Of a stretch of 64,000 nt of DNA, positions 1-35,921 are shown piece after piece. The notes under the pieces were generated by a model. It ran no database searches. It was not told the DNA's origin and saw only the letters and a list, made by a program, of their open reading frames with translations. The DNA is from Cricetomys ansorgei. Lineage: Eukaryota; Chordata; Mammalia; Rodentia; Nesomyidae. Each line of letters opens with the position of its first letter. The first letter of the stretch is position 1. The stretch is from assembly GCA_026225945.1 (NCBI GenBank), contig JAMJFZ010000181.1, positions 1,612,001-1,676,000 of the forward strand. Reading direction: 5' to 3'. Made by a program: the position numbers and the translations under genes.

Positions 1-1749
1 GAAAAAACTAAAGTTTTACTATTTGTTCCTTCCTCTCTCTAGTTTTAACATAATCACTTCTTTTTTAGAAAAAAAAGAAACAAAAAAACCCTTCCCACTT
101 TAATTCACGAAATGAGAATCTACTTATTTTGTAAATTTAACTTGAAATGTTTATTAGATATGCAAAGGACCTTACTCTATTAAATGAAGAAGGCCTTCAA
201 GAAAGTTATTATTTAAAATGATTATTACACTCTGATGTGTATGTATCTTGCATCTTTACTTACCTGGGAAATTGAATTCAGAAGCAATGTTTAATAGTTT
301 TATTGAAAAAAAATTCAAGGCAACACTTTGACTGTATGATATAAAATTAGATGTGAAATAGGAAAGAAAATATTTAAATTGTTTTACATTTAAATTTACT
401 TAAATTGACATCTACTTTTAACATAGATAGGAATTCTGTAAAATGTATAGAAAAATCCGTACGTTTATTTCAAAAGTGAAAAGTGCATTTTATGGCCTGA
501 CTAATCTAGCTAAATTTTAATACTTGACAGCTGGTAAAGAAAACAGAAGAGTCATATCTCTGAGTGACAGGGATACCAGACATATGTGTCTGCATTATTT
601 TACTGTTGTACAAACATGGTAAGAATCCATTAATATACTCTTACATGGCAATGGTCAATCACTAGACATGGCCTCAATTACAACAGATTTGGTAAACAAC
701 AGATAAACTTATGACTTTACATGGCATACTACTTTACATTAAACATTTTTTTTTTTTTTTGTATTACAAGTACTGGTGCATTTCAAGATCGTGATAAAAG
801 TATGATACAGTAAACACAAGAGTCATTAGTAGTTTAATTGTATATGCTATCCTTTTATATAGTGCAGCCAAATAATGAGTTGCACTATGATACTGTGGCA
901 ACTAGGTCTTAGGAAGCTTCCAGTTTTCAGTTCTAATATGATCTTACTGGAACAGCAACACAAATTCATCAGTGACAACATATCATAATTGGGGTGTGCC
1001 TGTTATTTCAACAGAAGAGGTAATTGTTTTTTTTAAAGCACTTTGGCTTTGCAATAAAGGCTAATATTTCTGATAAATATGAATAACTTTAATACAAATT
1101 TCATTTGGGGGGCTCTGCCATCCTGTGTAAAGTTCAGTATCAGTATTTGAAAGGTTTTAGTTGTAATGAAGACATGGTTCTAAATGACCACATGCTGAAA
1201 ACATTTGCCATTCTCTACTCCTGCATTTCTCTGCCAACAAAGTTTAGAACCTAGGCAAATGAAACATTCATTGTATTTGTTGTTAAAATCTAGAATAAAC
1301 TCATTTTGGAATCCAGGACAATGAAACATTTGTTGTATTTCATGTTGATATTTATAATCCCCTGGTTTTAGAACTTGAGCCAAAAAAAATTTGTGGTATC
1401 TATTATAACGTCCATTATGCAATTCCTCATTTAAGATTTGGCTTTATGTTCCCACTAGAATATAAATTTTGCAAGTCAGGTTATTTGTCACCTGACATGG
1501 TTTACACATTCAAAACTCATCTAACCAATGTCACCTATCCCTCTACATACATCAAAGCCTTTGAAGGCAGAAGATGATGCTGATAAGTAAATTACAATTA
1601 CTGCTAACTTAGACTTCTTTAGCAGTCAAGAAACAATAAATAGACTCTTTGAGATGACCATGGGGTTAACAGAGCATTTGTATTCTCTAGCAGCCACTTC
1701 TTAGTCAACTCTGCATGTTCCCCCCCCCCCCCCAAATCTCTCCAATCAT
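1..1749. other. AT-rich sequence without a supported gene
   Basis: Presumed DZIP3 intron. Contains a run of 14 C at 1720-1733 and an 80-codon minus-strand ORF (1180-1422) that I do not recognise. No splice-flanked exon and no clear repeat family were identified. Confidence 0.4.
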
Positions 1750-2530
1750 TGTAAACATAGATTCAGGGTAAAAAGCCGTTTATTCTTTGGCTAATTGAAT
1801 CACCTGTTCTAACCTGGAATGCTTGAGTATTTTGCCCTCTGCACAGTCTACTCTTTAACCTAAAACTGGAAGGCAGGCTTCAGCCTTTGAACAATCTAGA
1901 ACTTTTCAACACTGTACAATCTAATCAACCTTCAAGACTTACTGCTTACTGAGCTACTTTGACTACCTCCTTCTGAAGTCTTGTCTCTCCTGGTTCAACT
2001 CACTTGCTGTTCTGTCTCAAACTCTACTCCAAGTTGACTGGCTCAAACTGACCATCTGAACAAGCTTACGGTTCAGCTTCAAACTTGACTCACTTTTCCT
2101 GTCTGATACTGACTTCTGAGCTGCCTCTGTCTCTCCCCTAGCCTGCCTGCTTCAGTGCTTACCTCATACTGCCTGCCATACCTGACTCCACTGTAACTGA
2201 CTCTACTCTGAGCTGAGAGCCCTAGTGAGAGTTGGATATGTCTTCACTCTGACTCATTCTGCTAACTCTTCCTCAGATCAGTTACCTTGTATGCCCTTCA
2301 CTCTGACTCATCTCACGACTTCATCTCAACACACTTCCTGTGTGACACTGACTCTGAACTCTGCTCCCAGTTTGTTTCCAGTTTATGTTTTAGGGATTAA
2401 AGGCGTGGACCACAACAGCCTTTTGAATACTGAGATTAAAGGTGTGTACCAACATTCTGTCTACCCTAAAGCAGCCATGCTGACAGATTAAAGGATTAAA
2501 TATTCTGCTACACACCACAACTGTCCTGGT
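1750..2530. repeat. Unclassified dispersed rodent repeat, LTR-like, CTGACT-rich
   Basis: A CT-rich stretch full of variants of CTGACT and ACTCTGACTCA, followed by GGGATTAAAGGCGTG, a B1-type 3' fragment. Its first 130 bases resemble a second copy at 34560-34690 (shared GATTCAGGG, TTTATTCTTT, AATCTACTCTT-like order), which shows it is a dispersed family. Family name not assigned. Confidence 0.4.
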
Positions 2531-3579
2531 TTAAAATTGTTAATTTTATTATCGCTCTTTACATAAATATTCCTCTACAAATCTCTAAATATTTGAGAAC
2601 TCTGAGATTCAGACCTAGGAAAAATTTCTCTATCCACATTGACTTCTACAACATTTTGCCTAGAAGTTTTGATTTCATTGTATCCACAATGTCTTTAATT
2701 ACTAAAAAAGTTAATACACAACATCTCCTAATATATATCTTGACATGATGTAAACTTTTGTCTAAATATCTACTACTTCCCACAAAATAGTTGGACAAAC
2801 TCAGTGAATTTTAACCTAGGTCAGACTAACTACAGTCAATGCCCACACTCACAGACAAAAAATAAATCTTTCTGAATTTTAACTACTTTGTTTTCTCATA
2901 TAAACCAGTTCTCTAAAACTACAATTAATTTGCAACATTTGAGTCTTTTATACCATCCTATCCCTCTTCCCTGTGTTTTTCAACCAAACATATAATATTC
3001 ATAATTTATTTATATGTCTATTATCTGTATCTCTCATTATAACAAAAACTTAGGCAGAAATTCACCACTGTGTTCTCAGAATATATTTATGTACCTACAA
3101 CCTAACTATTCTATTTATGAATTATACAATAGATGCATGAATGAATGTACAGTGGGTCTTTGGTTCGTAGTATGATTCCTACATCACATTATTCAACAAA
3201 TTCTATAGTTTTGTCAAAATTGTAATCAGCACCTTCAGAATGATTTAATATTAAATGCTGGTTATGTTCAAATTTGATGTTACTATTCAGTATTGAAGTC
3301 AATACTTTTAATTTCTTGCAGAAATAAATCAACTAATGATCCATTACTTGTTTTAAAATCCCAAACAAGCATTATTTCTTTCAAGCCTGTTTCCTGCATT
3401 TTAGCATGCAGAGACTATCTAAATAAAATGTAAAGCATAGTCCATAATAAGGCTTACAAGGAAGGATATTATGCTAATCCTTGAAGAATGAATGAATTTG
3501 ATTTAGTCAAAGATAATGTATTCCTATGAATATTCTACTTTTCCCAGTAGCACTTCATAGTTAACCAGATTTTAAGCTC

Positions 3580-3970
3580 TGTCCAGGCTAGTTTTTATGT
3601 CAACTTGACTCAAGCTAGAGTCATCTGAGAGGAAGGAACCTCCGTTGAGAACTTGCTTCTATCCTATGAGGCTGTGGGCAACGCTATAGGGCATTTTCTT
3701 AATTAGTGATAGATATCGGAGGATACAGCCTATTATGGGTGGGCCACCCTGAGTTCTACAAGGAAAGTAGCTGAGTAAGCCATAAGGAGCAAACCATCAA
3801 GCAATAACACTCCAAGGTCTCTACATCAGTTCATGCCTAGTTTGAGTTCCTGTTCTGGTTTCCCTCAATGGACTGTGATTCAGGATATATGAGCCAAATA
3901 AATCCTTGCCTTTTCAAGTTACCTTTGCTTTTGGTGTTCCATCACAGCAACAGAAACTGTAACTAAGACA
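3580..3970 (+). repeat. LTR-like rodent repeat, TG...CA ends
   Basis: Starts TGTCCAGGCTAG, contains GTCAACTTGACTCAAGC and GCATTTTCTTAATTAGTGA, has AATAAA near 3898 and ends CAGAAACTGTAACTAAGACA. This is the very common rodent element with LTR-type ends. A reverse copy is at 45108-45412. Exact subfamily not assigned. Confidence 0.6.
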
Positions 3971-4102
3971 ACCTCTCTAAAATTTTTGATATTTAACCAA
4001 GTTGGTTAATATGATTACATATATTTTAACATAAAATGGAAGAATGCTACTTTAGTGCCTTTAAAAATTATATGACATAAAATATTGAAAATACAGTATG
4101 AA

Positions 4103-4230
4103 CTGGGAATAATGGCATATGCTGGTCCAGCACTTGGTACAGGAGGTATAGGAAATAGTTCAAAATTAACCTGGAATAATAGTGAGTTCAAGACCACCGA
4201 AGCTATATAAGACTCTATCTCAAAAAACAA
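4103..4230 (+). repeat. B1 SINE, diverged
   Basis: CTGGGAATAATGGCATATGC corresponds to the B1 head. GTGAGTTCAAGACCACC and CTCTATCTCAAAAAACAAACA are the B1 middle and A-rich tail. Confidence 0.65.
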
Positions 4231-4924
4231 ACATTTGTATATCTGTACACACATACCTATAGAAATGCACTACGACTCCAATTTCTGCAAAACTAGTAAA
4301 AAAAAAGAACAAGTAATGATTGCATGTATGTCAAGAGAATTAATATAAATAAAAATAAAACTAGGGATTCTGAAACAACAACAAAAAAAATGAGTAGTAA
4401 CAAAATGCAAGATAGTGCTTGTAAAGTTAAGTAAAAATCAATAAAGCCCTCAAGAGAACTAAGAAAACTAGAGTCAAAATGAAAATCTAAAATTACAAAG
4501 AGACTGAGAAAATAAAATACAACTTTGTGTCAATAAATTTTTAAATATAGAGAAACAGTTGGCACATCTCAAAATTAGTTTAAAAAGGTAGAAAACTATC
4601 AGAACTGTAACTGTATTAGAAATCCTATTTGCTAAAGATCTAGTAATGAATATGCTACAAAGCTTAATTTTATAGGCCAGTGGATTCAGCCTATAAGAAT
4701 CAGATAATTCTGTGTTTCATGATTCCATGCCATTAAAAATGATGAAACACTTCTGATTCATCATTTCAAAATAAATACTGAAATTTCTAACTTAAAAACA
4801 TATGGCATGGAATCCTGATTAAAATTAACAAAAGGCTTTTTTGCTGTTGCCTTTGTGACTTTCAGAAATTACTTTTATACTGTATTTTTTAATCAGTAAT
4901 TTGGGGCTCATAATATCAACAGTA

Positions 4925-5010
4925 CTGCATTGATATGAAGATTAAATAGGTAGACAGTACTTAGAACATACTTTGGTGGATGGCAAATATTCAAAAGTAT
5001 TATTATTAGA
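4925..5010 (+). repeat. MIR SINE 3' end
   Basis: GAAGATTAAATAGGTAGACAG and AGTACTTAGAACA followed by a TTATTATTA end are the MIR 3' signature. Confidence 0.5.
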
Positions 5011-5799
5011 ATCCAACAAAAAAAGCAGCATAATTCACTGTATTACTGTAAAAGGTAAACTAAACGTATAAATGTGAACATCTGGAGATTTTAAACAGAT
5101 TTCTAAAAAGCAAAAGAGATAATGAGCAATGTCCTAAACAGAAAAAAATTAAATACATCACAGATTATAACAATCTTCCCTGTCCATGATGTCCCATGTT
5201 GAAAAGAGTACATTAATGCAATAAACTGAGACAATATATAGGAAGAATTTTTTATAGACAATATACATGTGAGAAGTGTAAGAGATACATTAACAGAAAC
5301 TTGGGTAACTACCTGACTTATAGATACACCAAAAACTTAGTACCTTTATTTTAGAGGAATAAAAACTCATGAGAAAAAGGAAATTCTCACTTAAGAAATA
5401 TTATAATACCTAGGAATACACTTAATTAGAATGGTACAGAACTAACAAAAACTACATACAATTTCAATGAAATACTATTAACTAGTATTCAATAAATACT
5501 ATTAATTACCTTCGCATTATCTATATTTTTTAATTCTGCAATCTAGAAACTTGGGATCTCTTCAAGATTGCAAACATGGCACTTCATGTAGGCAGCTTAG
5601 GACCTTTCCTACTTGTCAAAATGGGGATGATGCTGGACAGTTGCCATTATATGTGAAAATCCTGAGACTATATTCTTACCATTCCATTTTCCAATAACTG
5701 TACTTAACACAGATGCTATAATTATGTCAGTCAACAATTTACTCTTCATATTGACTAATTCATTTCATAATGGTCTGGAAAACCATGATATGACCTCAT

Positions 5800-6178
5800 T
5801 TTTTCACATCTCTACTCCTTTCAGCCTTGCTCTCCAGCCATTACTAACTCAAGCTCTTCCGGCACACAGTCATTTTCTCACTTGACCTTTGTCCTTGTTA
5901 CTCCAACTAATTGGCACCATTTTCTTCTACAAAGAAGTATGGTTAGTTGATTTCTCAATTATTGAAAGTATTCCCTCAAATGTTGCTTTATTCTGAGGTC
6001 TGTCCTGACTTCTTTTCCTGTTCTGATCACCATTACTCTAGAATATTTCTTTTCCTTAACTTACTAGATATTTTTATTATCAGAATGTTGAATCTGATGC
6101 CCATAGATTGAGTCTCCATTTATCAGAACAGTGCCCATCCCACTGTAGAAGGTCAAATAAATATTGAATGAACAATCG
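5800..6178 (+). repeat. L2 3' end
   Basis: TCTGTCCTGACTTC in the body and the terminal CAGTGCCCATCC...TCAAATAAATATTGAATGAAC match the L2 3' terminus. The degree of decay fits an old mammal-wide element. Confidence 0.55.
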
Positions 6179-7221
6179 TGTGCAACAGATTACTCTTGTA
6201 TTTCACTTTACCAAAAGACTGAAACAGTCAAAAGCAGTCACAAAGACAAAGGGTGCAGAAAAAGTTTATAAACAAACTGTCTCCGCTTTTTATTGATGGT
6301 GCATTTCTCATTTATGCAGTGAATCTCAAAAGTACTTTTCTATTTAGACTACAGCCCTTATTAGATAGCTGCTTCTCAGCGGGAAGCACGCCCTCATCTT
6401 TGTTCTAAGTGGCAATCCCTAGTCCGTTATACACATTCTTTAGAAAGGAACGAATGAACGCATTAATGAATCATTAGCTACAAACTGCGTAACTATCTCA
6501 ACAGCACAATCATTTTCAGCCATCAGTTACTTTTTTCTTATCCTTTAATAGGAAAATAAGTCTTGTCTTTATGAGGTAGTAATGCAAAAACAAAAAAAAA
6601 AAGTTTACCAAATTCGCAAAATGTTTCAGACGAACTTCTTATTCTATTCTACAACCTAACTTAATTCATTAAGCAAAAAAAACTCCTGCACCAGTTGCTG
6701 ATTTACTTTGTGTGTCAAACACACACACACATTACTTCTGGTTAAAAACAAAAAAAAAACCCAAAACCTCAACATTGGCATTTTTCTGGAGCCACTGAAA
6801 TGTACAAAGCAATCAATCATGCCAGACAGGAACAGAAACCCTTCGTCTCTAGAAATCAACGCTGGTGAGAACACACTCGGGGCAACTCCGAGGGCTCTCT
6901 CTAGGGACTTGGCAAACTCTTATTGTTTTGTGAGGCCGCGGCTGAAGGGCCACCGCATCCCCACGGCCGCGGGGTCACCCCGCCGAAGTCTCAGCACACA
7001 GAGGACCTACGCTGAGGCCCCACCCCCGCCGCAGCCAAAGCCCAGCACACACCGCTGAGCTCCTCACCGTGTCTAGACTAGAGGGAAGCGACCGTGTCTC
7101 CGGCAGGCGCCGACGCACCAACGGAAACCAGACCCCGCAGCGCCAAGCCCGAAGGAGCCCACGCTGCGTAGCGACCCCCGTGCGCCCAACCTCCCCTCCA
7201 CAGAGTGAGCCCAATAGCGTT

Positions 7222-7231
7222 TCTCGCGAGA
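7222..7231. promoter_or_regulatory. TCTCGCGAGA palindrome
   Basis: Perfect 10-base palindrome. This element is known from CpG-island promoters, is enriched in divergent gene pairs, and has been linked to ZBTB33 (Kaiso) and related factors. It sits about 290 bases upstream of the CIP2A ATG, between the likely start regions of the two genes. Confidence 0.75.
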
Positions 7232-7289
7232 TCCCGCGTCTTCGCGCACCGCCGGCTGAAACCTCGCGGCCTCTCAGCTGCAGGGGGCT

Positions 7290-7319
7290 GCGGGAAGCGG
7301 CTGCCAGCCTCGTTCCCGC
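7290..7319. promoter_or_regulatory. Two E2F-like sites in opposite orientation
   Basis: GCGGGAA at 7290-7296 and TTCCCGC at 7313-7319, plus TTCGCGC near 7241. E2F1 has been reported to activate CIP2A. Short GC-rich motifs occur by chance in CpG islands, so this call is tentative. Confidence 0.35.
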
Positions 7320-7348
7320 ATCCCCCCGGAGCCCCTACGCCCACCCCG

Positions 7349-7353
7349 CCAAT
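7349..7353 (+). promoter_or_regulatory. CIP2A: CCAAT box (NF-Y type)
   Basis: CCAATCA in the GC-rich promoter, 166 bases before the ATG. The flanks (GCCAATCACAG) fit the NF-Y preference. A second CCAAT occurs at 7211-7214 as CCCAATAG, a poorer match. Confidence 0.55.
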
Positions 7354-7384
7354 CACAGGCAGCTTTCCCAGAGGCTGCCCAGAG

Positions 7385-7412
7385 ACTTCCGGAGTCCGAC
7401 CGGAACCGGAAG
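7385..7412. promoter_or_regulatory. CIP2A: Cluster of three ETS-type sites
   Basis: ACTTCCGG (7385-7392, minus-type), CCGGAA (7400-7405) and ACCGGAAG (7405-7412) lie within 28 bases, about 110-130 bases before the ATG. Human CIP2A is reported to be driven by ETS1 and ELK1 through proximal promoter sites, so the arrangement fits. Occupancy here is inferred. Confidence 0.65.
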
Positions 7413-7440
7413 AAGCTGTAGCAGGAGGGGTGGGGCCTAA

Positions 7441-32516
<25,076 letters not shown>

Positions 32517-32930
32517 ATATTATGGCTTTGGGAAATTTGTAATGTATGCTTTTGCTGTATTTATGTATTGGAAGTGGCAGTAAATGGAGGCAATTGTGAC
32601 TGCAAAACAATTATCATTTGTTTACTGTCTATTAACTTAGTAAAAAATCCTAACTTGATGCATGTTTTATTTGGTATTTGGAATAGAAAATTTTATTTTC
32701 TAGATTTTATGGTTTGTTTTTTTCTAAGGTTGTTTCTAACATATCTTACATATTCTAGTTTGTGATTTTAGTCATGGATTACTTAATGACAACCATGGAT
32801 ACATTTTCATAAGCGCACTTTTAAGCACTTTATTGTGTGGACATGTTAGAATGGACACACAGAGACTACAAGGGCTACAATATTTCAGTGTCTTTTGGGA
32901 CTTTCATAATAAATATTGTCTGTCATTGAC
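32517..32930 (+). other. CIP2A: CIP2A 3' UTR (inferred end)
   Basis: Follows the TAA stop directly. The first strong polyadenylation hexamer is AATAAA at 32908-32913, so cleavage is expected roughly 10-30 bases later. The sequence is AT-rich, with no repeat recognised. A longer 3' UTR using later signals cannot be excluded. Confidence 0.6.
32908..32913 (+). terminator. CIP2A: CIP2A polyadenylation signal AATAAA
   Basis: Canonical hexamer 392 bases after the stop codon, followed within 20 bases by a TG-rich stretch (TTGTCTGTCATTG) that could be the downstream element. Confidence 0.55.
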
Positions 32931-34983
32931 CAAAGTGTCATCACCATCACAAAGTGATGTATTGTTAAATTAAATTTTCTTGATAAAATAGTCTTAAAAG
33001 ATTAATCAGTTGAGATCAATATAAAAAAATATATATCTGATGCTAGTAAAGAAATTTCTAAAGGTAATAGAAAATAGTAGATTGTAAGGACTTTCTCTTT
33101 AAAATGGAAAAATGTAAAGCCTAAAATTCTAAATTGAAAGCAGTGTAGTAGTTATCGGAAATAATGTTTAAAAATTAGGAAGTAACTATTATATTAAATG
33201 ATTAGATATTCCTTTAAAATTGGTGATTCATAGAATCATTAGCAACTATCTTTTGTTTGGTTTTTGTGTAGTCTTTTTTTTCTTTTCTTTCCTTTCCTTT
33301 CCTTTTCTTGTTGTGTTCTCTCATATAGTAACCTAAGATAGTCTTAAATTAACTCACTCGCTTTCTCATTTTATTTTTTTGCTGTTGTTTGCTTTTTGAG
33401 ACACTCTCTCTGTAGTCCATGGTGATCTTGAACTCACCATGAAGCCATGCCTGTCTTGACTCATGATGGTATCCTGCCTTGGCCTCCTAAGCACTAGGAT
33501 TACAAGTGTAATCCACTATATCAGGCTGTGTTTTCTCTTTCAAGGATAACTGAATTTCTATTGTAGTTACAGACCGAAATATAAGTAATTTTTAATTGAT
33601 CCATTGAATTTTAAGACAAAAGTTAAGTATCCTTATCTAGGTATTTCATTCATATAAGGGAATTTTTTAACATTTCTTAATTGAGTAAAATGTTGTGATG
33701 TGGTTAAGTAAACATTTTAGCTCAGTACTTTGATTCCTTGTTATTCTATTACTTCATGCATTCTTCACCATATTTGATTTAGATGAGCTTAGCTTTGCTC
33801 TTATTTTTCAATCATAGAAAATATGAATTGTGTTTAGAAATTACTCATATATTTGCATTTTTAAATTTTATTTATTCTTCTCTTCTATAATACATCTTGA
33901 CCTCAGTTTTCCCTCCCGCCATTCTTCCCAGTCTGCCTCCTTCAGTTCTCCTCTCCCCTACCTAGTTCCACTCCCCCTCCACATCCCTTTAGAAAGGATC
34001 AGGCTTCCAAATGATTGCATTAGTGACTATACACTATAGTAATTTTCTATGTTTATATGATTTCTCTAAGTCTTATGGAGAGTAAAACATTTTAAGTTAC
34101 TACTTATTCTGCAGAGGTACATTTTATCTCTTATGAAATTCTGTACATTTTTAACTTAGTATGAAAAATCTTAAAGAAGAACCAAAAGCTCTATAAAATG
34201 AAAAGAATAGAAAGTTAAAAGAACAAATTAGAGAATGAACCAAAATTCTAGGGATAATAAAGTAAAACTATAAAACATCTCTAGGCACTGAGTATAACCC
34301 CAGTTTACCCCATAGAATTGTCTGTTGCTGCCTAATAACCATTATACATAGTATTAAGCACTTGAAATGTGGCCTATACAGCTGAAAAGTTGGATATTTG
34401 ATTTGTTTTGATAGCTACTCTGTTGGACATTTTAACATTGTGATATGACATTATCTACAATATTTGGGGCTACAGTCATAGCTATCCTAAGTTGAAAGCT
34501 GTCCATGGGATCCAGGTTAGCTGTAGTAGTTGATATAGATGTATGTAGATTCACCAGATGTAGACTTTGATTCAGGGCAGAGGACAGTTTATTCTTTTAC
34601 TAATTAAATCACTGGTTCTTGCCCAGAGCCCTAGGGCCCTAGAACATTTTGTCCCCTTTACAATCTACTCTTAATCCTTGAACTCTTACTCTCTATCCAT
34701 TGTGTCCCTACTACATATTCTACCTGTAATTCTACTTACTAGTTAACCCAGTTATCATATCATGCTCTCATGTATTGTCATGCTGTTGTATTCAACTAAC
34801 CCTTATTTTATAGTACTTAATAATGGCTCCAAAACATGCAAAGTTAGTCAGCCTGGATACAACTATTATCTCACATAATTACAGGAAGTAGGTAAGTAAA
34901 ATAATATTTTGAAATCAATACTGTAAAGTAAATAGCTCCTTACAGCATCTTTTTACAGTCACTATTTCTTTATTATTGTCAGT
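32931..34983. other. Intergenic, with B1 and a dispersed rodent repeat
   Basis: 33395-33535 is a reverse B1 (GTCCATGGTGATCTTGAACTC, GGCCTCCTAAGCACTAGG). 33270-33305 is a CCTTTT-rich tract. 34560-34690 is the second copy of the repeat family at 1750. The rest is AT-rich with nothing recognised. Confidence 0.5.
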
Positions 34984-35921
34984 TGTTGTTTGCGGGAGTC
35001 GAGTCCAGCTCTAGTTCGCACAAGGGTTCCTCAGTCTCCACAAAGGAGGATAAACAACAAAAATTAAGACAAGCGAACGCAGTACTTCACTCTTTTATGG
35101 AACTCAATATGTTACACTTTTCGTGCCTTAAATGACATGCATAGACACACTTATATGTTGATGCACTTCTTTTAATAATAAAAATAAAGAAATTAGAAGT
35201 TAGAAAAGTTAAGAGAGTAAAATTAGCAATGTGCATATGGGGGAAAAATTACAAGACTCCCTCCTGACATAGACCTGTCCTGACTAAAATAGCAAGACTG
35301 CTAACTTCTTATCTAACAGAATGCAGTTGTTCAGGCATACAATAATGCAAGAGTGTTCATTCCCTCCAAGCTGCATCCTTTAATCTTCAAGGTTAATTTT
35401 AGTGGGTAGTCTTAACACAATAGTCTATTATTAATGAGTAGCTGATTTTAGGTTTGTATACTTACTACAGTAAAGGTGGGGCAGGCATTCAGGGGTGAAT
35501 TATCTCTTTGCTTTTTTAAGCTTGCTAACATACTGTCTAGACTTCGTTTCTGATCTTGACTATGGCTTTATCTCTATGGGAAGGTCAGCTTTACCAAGAA
35601 TAATTTTTATATACCTACAGAAAGCATGAATAGTTTTCATACATGCCAATAACTTGAAGGCCAGTAAAACTGTTACAATTACTTATAGTTGAGATGGCAG
35701 TGTTCCTCTCCCAGCCAGCCCAGGAATTGATTTGAGTTTTCACTATAAGGCCAAATAGACAATATTATTGTTGATGAGAGGCTTTTTTCACCATATAATA
35801 AAGATGAGAAAGGGACAAAGCAGTTGGTGGGCTTCAGATTCCTAGCAAAGGGAAAAACCAGGATCTTTGATCTTTGTCAAGCTGATTACGTCCACAGCCT
35901 GGGTATCATCGGCTTTCGACA
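34984..35921 (+). mobile_element. Probable solo LTR of a rodent endogenous retrovirus-like element
   Basis: About 938 bases with TG...CA ends: starts TGTTGTTTGCGGGAGTCGAG and ends CATCGGCTTTCGACA. A polyadenylation-type AATAAA-like cluster lies at about 35174-35188, placing the element on the plus strand. GC and wording differ from the AT-rich flanks. No internal retroviral coding region is next to it and no target-site duplication is obvious. Family not assigned. Confidence 0.5.

Larger units (their letters stand above)
7068..7330 (-). other. DZIP3: Candidate first (non-coding) exon of DZIP3
   Basis: Placed by synteny: DZIP3 (RING-type ubiquitin ligase) is the divergent neighbour of CIP2A in mammals. 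On the minus strand a plausible donor, ACG|GTGAGG, would end an exon at 7068. The far end is a guess set by the promoter motifs. No DZIP3 coding similarity was found in 1-7068, so coding exons probably lie beyond the left edge. Confidence 0.3.

Noticed and set aside
1..7067. DZIP3 coding exons on the minus strand
   Set aside because: I looked for the conserved DZIP3 N-terminus on the minus strand and found no match. Only a non-coding first exon is proposed, at low confidence.
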